A stretch of DNA of 64,000 bases, taken from the NCBI GenBank assembly GCA_009733775.1, contig WOGZ01000078.1:60887-124886 (forward strand), read 5' to 3'. How positions within the stretch are numbered: position 1 is the stretch's first letter; each line of letters begins with the position of its first letter. A program made the translations under genes and the position numbers. Of this stretch, positions 33,223-44,518 are shown in pieces. Source of the stretch: Alectoria sarmentosa. Lineage: Eukaryota > Ascomycota > Lecanoromycetes > Lecanorales > Parmeliaceae. The notes under the pieces were generated by a model that saw only the letters and a list, made by a program, of their open reading frames with translations, ran no database searches and was not told the origin of the DNA.

Positions 33223-34397
33223 TTAATACTCACTCTCATCACCATCGCCATCACCCGTCCCCCCATCAGCAGGCACATCAGTAAAGACATCATCATACGT
33301 CTCCGGCACGATGACATAACTCGGATACCCCGGATCGACCTGCGAGCCATCTGCACATTTGGGAGTCAGCATAGCTTCTTCGAGGCAAGAAGCGCTCGGA
33401 TTGTACGACAGTTCTCATGAGTAACGTGGGTCGTTTGCTCCCGAAACTTATCTCGCGACTCAAATATGGTGTAGATTAGGGGGAAGTTGCTCGCACAAGT
33501 GCACTTACTCGTGTCCGCGTCGGGCAGCGTCTGCAAATTCACAGCCGCGACGTTGAAGGGTCCACCTTCGGATGGGAAACAGGTCAATTGCATCAGCTGA
33601 TAGATCTTGGCTCGGCACGAATCCAATGTGAGTGGGGGTTGCGCGGCGGGGAGAGGGTTGAACCAGATGCCCATGGTGCAGTTGGGAGCCTGTGTCAACA
33701 GTCAATTTAGCCTTTGTTTCTCATCCTGCGGGCGGGGGCCGATGGTATGCAGGAAGAAGAAAGTATATGCGTACCCCACTCGACCACGTCCACTCTGATA
33801 CAGTTGCTCTTCTCGAAATTATTGAACCGCAAATGTCGTCAATGTTGCTGGCGCAGGATGTGGTATTGACACTCTGATTCCAGCTCGGATTCGCGTGGAG
33901 ACATTGCACGCCATATATGCTGGGGACATTTGTGAAGGTCGTGTTTATCTGCCCACATGTATCTACATGATTTTGGAGTCAGAATGTCTCTTTTGGGATC
34001 AGATTCATTGATCTCGTCTCGGGAATTTTTTCACTCCCAAGACAAGTCTCGCAATTCAAAACCCAGCACGAATCAGAAAAGAATGGCTCGGAAAAGGGAA
34101 CTCACCAAGGGTGGATTCGAAATCCGTTTGAATGCCATCTGGACCGCAAGGGTCACCAGCACCTCGATGGGAGGCGACAGTGGATTTGGCCGAGGCGGTA
34201 AAAGAGGTTTGGAAATGGGAGGCGTTGGTTGACATCTGGGAGTGGGGGTAGTTCATGCGTGGTACAGAGGTAGCGGAAGTTTGCGTGTGAGAGGTGTGCT
34301 TTGATGAGGTTATTGCTGCACTTTGGATGGTGCTATGAGTATAGGCGTATGGGAAGGTGAGGACGGAGACGAAGAGGATCGCTATGGAGAAAATCAT
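33223..34397 (-). CDS. secreted cysteine-containing protein of unknown function, 262 aa, 4 exons
   Basis: Exons are 34,397-34,106, 33,962-33,775, 33,689-33,509 and 33,350-33,223, with introns of 143, 85 and 158 bp (GTGAGT..TAG, GTACGC..CAG, GTAAGT..CAG); phases close (292+188+181+128 nt). The N-terminus MIFSIAILFVSVLTFPYAYT is a clear signal peptide. A Ser/Thr-rich stretch follows, then a domain starting PCGPDG and containing TCGQINTTFTNVPSIYGVQC, PNCTMGIWFNPL and LTCFP. The mature protein has eight cysteines and several N-glycosylation sequons (NTT, NQS, NTT, NCT). The C-terminus is Asp/Gly-rich. I do not recognise a named family. Exon 2 also has a partly open second frame with plausible sequence (see findings), so its 3' half is the weakest part of the model. 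Confidence 0.65.
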
Positions 34398-35344
34398 TGC
34401 TGATGTAGTGGTGCTCGTTTATTGGAAATGTCTGAAAGGCGAATTTGTAAGTTGGAGAGACGTCGATGGGGACGAAGCTTATAGGGAGATATTCGATATG
34501 AGATTGACCTGAGGCTAGGCGACTCATCGGAAACAAGCTTTCCACGCCTTGTCGCCGCTCGGAGTATTTGTCTGTACGAGGATGACAAATACTATCGGCT
34601 TTGTTTTTGATATCCAACGTCGTGCCCGTCAGGTCTGGTGTCAAAAAAGGGACAATTCAAATTGTATGAATCCTCAAAAAGTCCAACAATAGAAACGTAA
34701 ACGAGGAATTCTTGCGCCATTTGCTATTTTCCTTGAAGAGATCTAACTATAAACGACAATCGGTTTCGGGTTGATGACCTTTCAATTTGACGCAATGCTG
34801 AAATTTAAACACGAAGCCGACGGTAGCGCATCGCAAGAAATATACGCGATGAAACAGGACTCCAAACGGTTTTACAACCCAGAAGCGATATTCGCGACAT
34901 CACCACTATCTCAATGCTAAAATTCCCCCAGGTTTACTTTCCGCCTGGATTGAGGCGACGATGATTGATATTTCGAGAGAGAAAAGGGTTCGAGAGATTT
35001 CATCCAAAGGGAAGGGGAATTAAGAAAGCGTCGGGAAAATGGAACGAAGTGTGAAGAGCGAAGTAGGTATGTCCGCAGCGCAGCTTGTGAGACGAAACGC
35101 AAAGCGGCACCTTCGTAGTCATCCAGAGATTTATGGTGACATTGGCCTGAAATATCAGATGATATCTGCATTTGGTCCCAGTGACATGACATGCACAAAG
35201 CCTTTTTACCTGTGGCTTTTCTTCCCTCCATATAACTCCATGAATAGGCTTATTTCTACATATGCACACCTGTCGCAGCCCAACAGGTGGAATAAAAGGT
35301 GGCAAATGGTACCTCAAGCAAAGAAAACTCGCCAGAGCCGTAAA
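34398..35344. other. intergenic region
   Basis: No gene was recognised between the secreted-protein start and the 3' end of MNN9. Open frames on both strands (for example 34,917-35,317 and 35,039-35,416) have no family features. Confidence 0.5.
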
Positions 35345-36532
35345 TCATTCGTTATAGTGGTATACCTGAAGGTTCATGTCAGCACCTCCGGCTTCCTGTC
35401 ACCCAGAAGTTCGTAAGTTGCTTACGAAATAATTGGGTAAACCAAAACATCCCCAACCTAATCTTCTCGCCATCTTTGCGAAGCCCTCCGTCTCTATGAG
35501 ATGGTAAAAGGGAAAAGGCGGAAACATTGCCCCATCGCGATGTACTTCTGCCTTTACCAAAAGTGCCGTACCTCCGACGCCATCTAGTGGTATTATAGCC
35601 TGCTGATTTCGAGTTTCTGACCGATCTGCCGTCATAGCCATCAAGGTTCTATATGTCGCAATATCCGCGTAGCCTTCCAATATGATATCTTCCGGTCCCA
35701 TATCCCTTGCCATATCTACGGCTACCTGACTATCCTGCCACGAATTGTAGTCGTATGGCCTAGTGTCTGGCTTGTTTTCTTCGTTGGTAAAACGTTGAAA
35801 GCAGTTCGGCACAAGTACTGGTTTGTCGTGAAAAGCCAGGTCTTGTATCAACGTTGGAGGAGTCTCGACAATGTCAGCGTCGAGCCATAGAACCCATGAG
35901 GTGGAAGGACCGAGTGTTGTAAATAAAAGGGAGTTTCGAGCTCGAGACATGGCCGCTCGCCGCGCCTTTTGGTTCTCTTTCTTATGTCTCTCTGACTCAT
36001 CTTGTGAAGATATCGGCGGATCAAAGTCTTGCCTCAGAATCGTAACGCTTGCGAACCGCTTGTCTTCTGGGCCTTGTTGAGTAGTTGCTATTGCGGCTTG
36101 TAGTGCCACAGTTGCAGTATCGCCTTCCCTCGTTCGGGGAATAATGAAGCCAACCGCGATGAGAGAGTGTGGGTATGAGAGAGCGAGGAGATTATTCCAG
36201 TAGCCCTGATAGAATCGAGCGAGAGGGGTAAGGATGAGAACAGTTTCTTGGTTGCCGACAGGGTCGGCGGTGGTCGTGACACTGTTGAGGTGGTAATGGA
36301 CGACAGGCGGCGGCTTGCTTGGGCCGTTAAGTGAGGCATCTGGCTTCACGAAGGGAGCGGTAGGAGGGGATAGAGGATGAGCGGCGGCATTGGCGATTTT
36401 TCGCTTGGCGGTCGAGACTGCACCTGAATTGGAGGATGGGCTAAGGAGGAAGACGAGGAAGCCAAGGGACAGTACAGCTGCCAATACTAGGGTTATAGGA
36501 TTCGTGCGACGTATTGATCTGGGTAGAGCCAT
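35345..36532 (-). CDS. MNN9: Mnn9-type alpha-1,6-mannosyltransferase (mannan polymerase subunit), 375 aa, 2 exons
   Basis: This is a Golgi type II membrane glycosyltransferase of the Anp1/Mnn9/Van1 family (GT62) that extends the mannan backbone of N-glycans. Exon 1 is 36,532-35,426 and exon 2 is only 21 nt (35,365-35,345), joined across a 60-bp GTAAGC...CAG intron. Joining replaces an unnatural tail with FGLPNYFVYHYNE, the usual Mnn9 ending. A short basic N-terminus is followed by a membrane anchor at about residues 12-30. The catalytic region has ETVLILTPL, a LWLDADIVE block with the DxD motif at about 218-220, and ETEGFAKMARRLGWGCFGLPNY. I prefer Mnn9 over Anp1/Van1 because of the short C-terminus. 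Confidence 0.85.
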
Positions 36533-38120
36533 GATGGAGCCCGGCCAGTTACTTGAAGGTCCTCGAGAAATTTCGAATACCAGAGCTACTACTCCCTCTT
36601 CCCTCTTCTCTCTTCCCTCTTGAGATTTCGAGCCCCCTACTTTCGATTGACCATCAGCGGGTCGAGGTCATGGTAGTGTGGGCAGTCTTCATAGGACTGG
36701 ATGTGATAGGTATTTGCGGATTGGTGGAATCCTTGAGTTGAGAGCTCCGCCTTGGTTCAAGCAGTCGTGATCGTGCTCTACAGAAACGACTTCTTGCTTG
36801 TCTAAATTAGATTTGCTCCTTGAATCGACTAGAGCCTAAAAATGACTAGCGAATCACTGCGTTCGGGAGCTAAAGACAGTACTAGACCTCACCGGTACTC
36901 GGTTCCACGCATGACGCGGCAGACCAACACTGTTTGATCCTCTAAGACGCGCACACGTCCAAACACTTTCCAAGTGTGAATGGTACATAATTAATGCTAG
37001 AGAGTGCCTGAATTCTTTGCGACCTTCGAGGAGGCTCGCCACTTGCTGCTCTTGCCTTAGAGCTAGACTGTCGCCAAGGGTCGGATTGCCAGGAAAAATA
37101 ATCGAATCCTTCACCCTCGAAGCCTCAGCTTTTTCGGGGCTTCAAATTGATCTACATAGATCGTTTGACGCGATTAGAACAGCCGTTAAGGGTCTCTAGC
37201 TGACGGAATAGCTAGCCTCACAGTTTGAAAAAAGCAGGCCGGCATTGCGCAGGGAAGCCTCCAACGCATTGACGGAGATCCTGGGTCACATTGAGCAAGA
37301 GCCGGCCAATGCCACTGAGTTTCCCAAAAAAGCCATAGTACCCTCGATTCGAAGTTCTCTATTCTCGCTCTTCCCCTCAAAATGCAGTGGGAGATTACCT
37401 CTTACCTTGGTCATGGTGAAGATATTGTTCCCTTCTGCCTACGACGCTCCAACTGCTACTTTCACTCTATCACCTCACGTTCTGACCTCCATCCTTTCGG
37501 TCCCTTTCGACGCCGAAAGCTGGACTTCCTTTTCCTTTCCTCTTCCCGGAAGATCACTTGCCTTGCATCCTATACAATTGTGCTTCCGCAGAAGTGATTT
37601 CATAACAGTTTCAAGAATGATAATTAAGCTATAGGGGGGAAAGGAAATGGACTCTCGATTTTGCATTGCTTGTCGGATAGAATGGAGAGCTCCTGGAGCA
37701 GGCGAGATCATGAAATCAGATGACCGATACAAGAAGGTCTACAGGGTTTGCTTAGCATTTCTCAACGGGCCAGAAAGGTTCAGGGATTGTTTTTGAGTAC
37801 GGACTGGCACTGGCAATGGCAACATGGAGTTTTGAAAGCCAGAGGCATTCAACCATCTCGATAATCGCCAACATCTTCAATCGCAAGACCGCATGGGCCT
37901 ACCCAGATCGGAAGGGATGGTGGGCAAGGATCGAATGAGCTTTCTTGCCGAAGTCGCGATGGAGAGGCCCGTGAGGTGGATGAAGTGGCTTCTCTTACTA
38001 AGACGACGATAGGGGCCAGATCACTGGTGGTCTGGACATGGACAGAAAGAATGCCTGCAAAAAGAAGGTGCTCAAGCTCTATAACAGTATTGCGCTAGCA
38101 GGGGAAGGTCGATACTGCAG
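36533..38120. other. intergenic region
   Basis: I see no supported gene in this 1.6-kb stretch. A 129-codon frame at 37,245-37,634 (+) and smaller frames on both strands lack recognisable features. Confidence 0.5.
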
Positions 38121-39173
38121 CTAGAAGCCATCATCAGTGCCTCTCTGCTTTTCCTCCTTCAGTCTCTCCATATTCGCCTCGATCCACCATCTGTGGGTTG
38201 AATTGCTCTCCTCACCTATCTTTTCATCCCAAGGCTTTGGGCTAAGTAAATAATGCATGTTCTTCACCTCATCGTCTCTCCAGATCGGTGCGTGTGTTTC
38301 ACGAGAAGTTTTCAATGCGTTGTAAGTGTATGGTAAGGCGACCCATCTACCCGAAAAGAGGTCCGAGAGGAGGGACTGGTCTGCAAATTCGTAGTTCATG
38401 ACAGCGCTGTCTGAAGCCAGGCGTTCTTGAATGAGGTCGTAGAGCGTTTTGGAGGGATTGACGACTTGGAGGCCACCGTTGGGGATGCCTAAGCCTGAAG
38501 TAGACGAGGGCCCTTGGGTTTGAGCGGTATCAGAGTGCTCGTGTTGGGAGGTGTAGGCACAATTTTCTGGGATCCTTGGCGGTGTTTCAGTCAACAGCTC
38601 ATATAAAGACCGTAGAGTATCATTTCCTATACCTACCAATCCTTGGGATAATGCGGCTTCTTCTTTGGATTGCAAACACAAGCATGACTGGCCGCAAATA
38701 CTCTGTTCCCTGTTCCCTCGCTATCAGGAGCATCGAGCTCAAGCTCCATAAGCTCATCCATATTCCTCATCACCATCATGTCGCTATCCAACTGCACAAC
38801 CCTGTCATACTCCTCGAGCGAAAAGGGTGTGAGCTTGCTCCAGCAGTCGTAGAAGCGAGGGTCGTTGGTGAAATCTTTATGGACGGCGGGAAGGAGGTAG
38901 TTGACTCGCTTTTTGGGAATTTTACGAATCTCGAGAGCGCGATGACCTTCGGGGGGAAATGTGTCGGTGTAGAGAGCAACGAGAGGGTATTTAGAGCCAT
39001 GCTTTTTGAGAGAGTAGTCAAGGGTGAGGAGGCCGGAGAGGTAGGCTGTGTTTGTTATAAGAGTTGTCCATACTTTACGGTATTAGTAGTCGGGTACAGG
39101 CTGCTGGGTTGTAGATCATACCTTTCTTTGAGTCCAGGACTCGAGTAGTGTCGGGATCAACTGAGTCCGCCAT
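38121..39173 (-). CDS. GT8-family glycosyltransferase (glycogenin/galactinol synthase-like), 313 aa, 3 exons
   Basis: Exons are 39,173-39,122 (52 nt), 39,072-38,637 and 38,574-38,121, with introns of 49 bp (GTATGA..AAG, TACTAAT branch-like site) and 62 bp (GTAGGT..AAG). Phases close (52+436+454 nt). The joined protein begins its catalytic fold with KVWTTLITNTAYLSGLLTLD, then YPLVALYTD, the typical GT8 start. The metal-binding DxD is in VVQLDSDMMVMRN at about residues 113-115. LGIPNGGLQVVNPS and FADQSLLSDLFSGRWVALPY are the later acceptor-site blocks. There is no signal peptide, so it is probably cytosolic. The length fits fungal GT8 proteins often called glycosyltransferase family 8 or galactinol synthase-like; substrate unknown. 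It is divergent from the carrier gene. Confidence 0.83.
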
Positions 39174-39579
39174 GTCTGCGTTTGTTTGCGAACTTTCCGC
39201 AAACTTCACAGCTCTGTGACAAGTTGCTGTGACAGAAAAAGGACGTCGTGAAAGAATACTTCAAATTTTGCAATTTCATCTTGAACACATGGGCCTCAAT
39301 TATTGGCTGACTGCTGGACCCTGCGAACTTGAAAGATGCAGTCGAATGGTGGATTTAATCAAACGGAAGCTGCGTATCTCCGAGATGGTCGATCATGATG
39401 TCGACGATATCTCATTCCAGCATAATTCATCAACCCACTGATCAGTACAGTATCAAACATATTGCGTATCTTTTGCCAAGAAATATGTTTCTTCCTTGTC
39501 TCCATCTGCCATGATATTGGCAGCCACTCTCTCAGTCTTTAAAAGGCCCTAGTCTATATATTTACTTTCCTTCCGTCTC
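39174..39579. promoter_or_regulatory. divergent upstream region of the GT8 and carrier genes
   Basis: The 406 bp between two opposed start codons contain no other gene I can support and should include both promoters. Confidence 0.5.
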
Positions 39580-40843
39580 ATGTCCTCCGTGGAGACCTCC
39601 ATTGTGAACCCGGACACCAAAAACGCAACCAATGAAGTAATCGGCCAGGGGCAACCTGCTCGAAGTGCTCAGCACAAAAACTACAAAGGATTCGTTGCTG
39701 GAGTTTTCTCTGGCATTTCAAAGCTGAGTGGTAATGTCAAGTCCAGGATTCTTTGAGGGAGAACCACTGCTGAATCTACCTTTAAGTTGGGCACCCGTAC
39801 GTTTTCCAACCAAATCTACGAAAATTGGTATCGAATTGAGGCTGATGTCCGTCAGCTTTGATACCATCAAAGTCCGGCTTCAGACCAGTGAGAAGGCACA
39901 ATTCAAAGGTCCTTTGGATTGCTTGCTGCAGACAATCCGGCATGAAGGTGCACGGGGGCTCTACAAGGGTGCTACGCCGCCGTTGGTAGGATGGATGTTT
40001 ATGGATTCAATGTACGAGTAATCGTTATCCATAATTGATGACTCTCCTGACAATGAGGCTGCAGAATGCTAGGCTCCCTTACCTTCTACCGCCGTATTTT
40101 AAAAGACAATGTCTTTTCCACCCCATCGATCCAGGCAATTTCTCGGGCAAGTAATCCCCAAATTGAGAGTGCCAATCAGCAGGTGGAAGACAGGCTTCCC
40201 ACCATTGGACATGCAGTAGCTGGCGTTATGGCCGGTGCTACTGTCAGCTTCATTGCTGCACCTATAGAGCACATTAAGGCTCGTCTGCAAGTTCAATATG
40301 CAGCAGACAAAAGCCAGAGGTTGTACAATGGTCCTGTCGATTGCGTGAAGAAGATAGTGTGTGACCCTTACGCAAAGGTTGCATCCATAGCAACCAGCGT
40401 GTGCTGATGCAACACTGCAGGCTCGAGCTCACGGAATACGAGGTTTATACCACGGTCTTTCAGCTACCCTGCTTTTTCGTTCTTTTTTCTTCTTCTGGTG
40501 GGGCTCCTATGACCTTTTCACCCGCTACTTCTCCGACCACACCAACCTCTCCACGCCTTCCATCAACTTTTGGGCCGGTGGTCTCTCGGCCCAAGTCTTC
40601 TGGCTCACCGCTTACCCGTCGGATGTCGTCAAGCAGCGAATTATGACAGATCCACTTGGTGGTGCGCTAAGGGATGGGGAAAGGCGATTTCCCAGGTGGA
40701 AAGATGCAGCGAGGGAGATATGGAGGAGAGATGGGGGAAGAGGATTTTGGAGAGGCTTTGTGCCCTGCTTCTGTAGAGCTTTCCCAGCGAATGCAATTTC
40801 CCTTGTTGCCTTTGAAGGAGTCATGGTCTTCCTGAATGAATGA
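39580..40843 (+). CDS. mitochondrial carrier (SLC25) family transporter, 343 aa, 5 exons including a 10-nt micro-exon
   Basis: Exons are 39,580-39,730, 39,787-39,796, 39,856-40,011, 40,065-40,356 and 40,421-40,843, with introns of 56, 59, 53 and 64 bp. Phases close (151+10+156+292+423 nt). The 10-nt exon completes VGHPFDTIKVRLQ, so the first carrier signature P-x-D-x-x-K starts at residue 54. The second signature, PIEHIKARLQ, is near residue 172 with Glu in place of Asp. The third, PSDVVKQRI, is near 269. Each is preceded by a membrane helix pair, giving the six-helix, three-repeat fold of the inner mitochondrial membrane. The SVGHPFDTIKVRLQ and GATPPLVGWMFMDS blocks resemble the carnitine/ornithine/Ymc1 branch. 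The substrate is not determined. It faces away from the GT8 gene. Confidence 0.85.
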
Positions 40844-43800
40844 AATAAGGGCGCTGTATTTTTATGACACCCAACACTCCGCTTCAATGAGATATCTACC
40901 ACAAGACTGAACATGGTAAATGTTTTTTGTAGCAATGTCGAAACAGGTATATATTTGCATTGCAATGTAGAGATGTAGCATACCCTCTAGACCGTCCTTC
41001 TCTTAGAACTTGAATCATTCAGACTACTTTGTACAATTTCTATACTTACACCGTCTCTGATACAGTCTTGGCATTTCCTCTTGTCTCCTCTTATATATCG
41101 TCCAGGTCTCGCGCTCGGGATATGACGACCGATCTACCATCGGTTTGGTTTTGAGGTTTCCAACATCATCACGGTCGGGCGAAGTCAACAGTCAATGAAG
41201 CTCTTTATTGTCCCCGTTGATATTGAGTGTCAGCCTGGGACAAATTGGCCGTTTTAACTGTATCTCTTCAAGGAGAATACTTAACTCAATAGCGATCGAA
41301 GCGGTAGATCCGGCAATGCAGCCTTTATGGCTTCGTACCCTTGCCATACGGGCACAGAGTCATTATCATCCCATCGACATGCCTCATTTGCAAGGCTGAC
41401 AATTCTGTATGACGAAACCCAAGGACGACCTTGGTCTTCTTCAAGAAATATCGAGCATATGAGGATACTTTGACAACCCGGAACTGACATTGTCCGAGGC
41501 CAGCGATTTGACACCCGGTTTCTACAGACTCTTGGTGACTGGATAGCAAACAACGGTCATACACGGTCATACACGTGATATGAATGAATGAAGAGTTCTG
41601 GGGATCGATGGCCTCTTTTGGCTCTTCGATAATGGTTGTGAAGCAAACGCCGGTGGGCCCGGCAATTAAGCACCGAGAACAAGAGAGCAAACTGTTGCCG
41701 ATGACTCGGCCACAGTCTTTTCTTGTGCCGTACGATGAACGCCAAAAGGAGAAGAAATACCCATCAATTCTTCGTGGTTGCCAGCACGGCAATTAGGGCA
41801 GAGCGACAACGAATAGTTGCGGTTTGGTTCGGAGCTGGCGTTAAATGTAAAATGTGGCAAAGACGCCTGATCGTTGTACTGAGTACTCGCGTCTTTGAAA
41901 TGAGCTCAAGATGCGCCAAGGATGCGCCATTGACTAGGGAGGCGACTGGGCTAATATGCAAACAAGAGAACACTCATGGTGGCGCTGAACTGAAGACATC
42001 CTCGATATTTCGGAGGTCGCTTTACGACTCGCCATGTCACCATGAATAGCTTCAGAGCATGCATCTTGCCGTTAAACTTGGGCTTTGCGCTCTTGTTCTT
42101 GCCACACTGCAGTCAGCATTACCCCGTCGATGATCCATCGATAGAACTTTTAGAGAAAGGCCCAACCAGACGCTACCGTTGAACCTTACGGCGCCGTCAC
42201 CGAAGTGTGGAACTTTCCCCTAATACAATACAACAAATAGAGACAGTACTTATTCAGTTGCGTCGTGGAGGTGATCAAAATGCTTAACATCGAGTTTGTG
42301 ACTTAATTGGCCAACTGATAGAAAGAAACTCAGTCTCTGCTCCAACAACATCCGTCAAGCCGAGGGAACACTCTTTGCTCAACATCCTTCATGCGCAGCA
42401 TAGCAACATACGTCTCAATCACATGCGAAAGCGCACTCGAACAGTTACGCTTGATACTGTAGATGTTTTCCCTTTGGAGTCTGTTATTAGCTTCAGATGT
42501 TTCCCTTAGCCATTCTGGGCGCCCTGCACTCATAGACACCTGCGTCAAGAGGGGCCTCGCGTATCCGGTTGGCGTTTCGTTCTTTGCCATCTGATACTGA
42601 CTGCCCGACATGTTGCTGATCGGCCGGCCTCTTGGTCCTGGATCGTGGGAAACATTCGCCCACAATAGCCCTTTCTCTTTTCAAAGCAATACTAGAAAAC
42701 GAATCGCAGCTATCGACTTAATTAAACTATAGTTCTCGAGTGGAAGCAGACTAGAAGCGATCAAGGCGCCAACGCCTGGGTTGGACAGTGTTTGGTATTC
42801 TGAAATCTGGAAACCAAAATGTACAGAATTTGAGAATCTTGAACTTCTCGTCAAGTGTCAGAGTACGTAGTCATGGCGCCTACGCATATCAGAGATTTTT
42901 TCCGCTAAAGACTGTGATCCAAGCTGGACTTTCGGCGCGGTTCTGGCACAGTCATTGGACTCATGAAAAGCCTTCGAACCACGCCTGTTGAGATGAATAC
43001 ATAGCGGGTCCAGCACGGGGCACTCTTTCTCTGCTTCTACTTCCTTTTGAGATCGAGATACACTGCATCTCGACAGCCGTCGACATAAAGACCTTTACTA
43101 GGGTTTGGGCACAACGGTGGTGCTGCCACAGTTGCGAATGATAGTTAGTCACGGTAATGTTGAACGCTTCAACGACTCTTTGATTGCTGTCAGTGCAATG
43201 ACGTGTATTCAAAGGGCCTTCTTTTCCCTCTTGTTTGTATCTGACTTTTTCCTTTTCCTGTTTTTGGGTCCTCGAAGCCATTTGATGACAGTCTCTCTAT
43301 CGACACCAAAGATTGAACGGGCCTCGTCTCTGAATCAGACAGATTCTTTACAATAGCTCTTTATCTATCGTTCATGCTCTGCACTTGCCTTTGATGTTCC
43401 TGCTACTCGTAAATCTGTTCTGCGATGCCTCACTCCCAGCCCAAGGCATGCACTCACCCCGTAGTACGGACAATTCGAACCTAGACTGTACTACTTGGAA
43501 CTCCCCAGTTCGTCACTGCATGAATGAAGCAACGACCCTTCGAAACCTGCTCACTATCAGTGGCATCGACCCATTTCCTCTCCTCCCACTTCACGCTCGC
43601 AGAATTCAGCACCTTTTACAACCAGTCTCAGTAAAACACTCGTAACTATAACAACTCGAACTTCATGTTCACCTTAACCCAGCCTTGATCTCGACCACTC
43701 TGACCCCACCGAGACCTCGCAATGGGCCCCTTACTTGGCTATGCACCCACACGCTGAAGTCATGTCCGAAGTCCTCTCCAGCCATGCCCTTACCGCCATC

Positions 43801-44518
43801 AACATCGACAGAAGATTCCCATCTCGGCCCGGCACGGACCTCGTTAGCACATACTCAAACCTTGTCGCCAACGCGTTTCCTCGAAACCCCGACCGTCTGA
43901 CTGTGCTCAGTATTGTGGTCAAGGATGCAGAGAATGCGAGTGGCAGTGTAGTAGGTAAGAAGGGGGAGGCCAAGGGCGTTTGTTGAAGGGGAGGTTGCCC
44001 GAGATGGAGGGAGACTGGTGAAACTGGTAGTGTTTTGGGCAATGCAGAGGTCTCGATTTGCTAGGATGATGCATGGAATTGGTTTGATGGGTGCTTGTTG
44101 GCTTTTGAGAGGAGCATAATGACGACGTGTACATACACACTATATCTCAGTACCCTGAAAGATATCCCGAAGGAGCACAGCGTCCAATAGCGTTAAAAGC
44201 ACGACAGAAAACCAGTATATACAGGCTTCCAGTCAGGAACGTGCCAGCAAACTATTTTTTATATTCAAATTACGAGCAGTGCTATGAATCCCAATATCCG
44301 ACACAGTCCATGTAGATAACGAATGGTTAGAAATTAGCACTCAGAGAAGCATGTCATTCTAAAATGAAAAACTCTATGCTTATTGCCGTTTTGGCAATCC
44401 CCTTCTCCGCTTGATCAATCACATGGCACCTCCTCCTTTTGATCAGTCCATCTAAACTTCCTCATAGTCGGTCACTCTCGACTTTTTATTCTTCGACGAC
44501 CACCAGGCATCTCTAAAT
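40844..44518. other. long intergenic region without recognisable genes
   Basis: In 3.7 kb of normal base composition I find no frame with family features on either strand. The longest are 41,325-41,792 (-), 41,723-42,049 (+) and 42,330-42,665 (-); they overlap in antiparallel fashion and look like chance frames. A start at 43,735 (+) opens an 83-codon hydrophilic frame of unknown meaning. Confidence 0.5.

Noticed and set aside
41325..42049. 155-codon minus and 108-codon plus frames
   Set aside because: They overlap antiparallel to each other, have no motif, and composition does not favour either.
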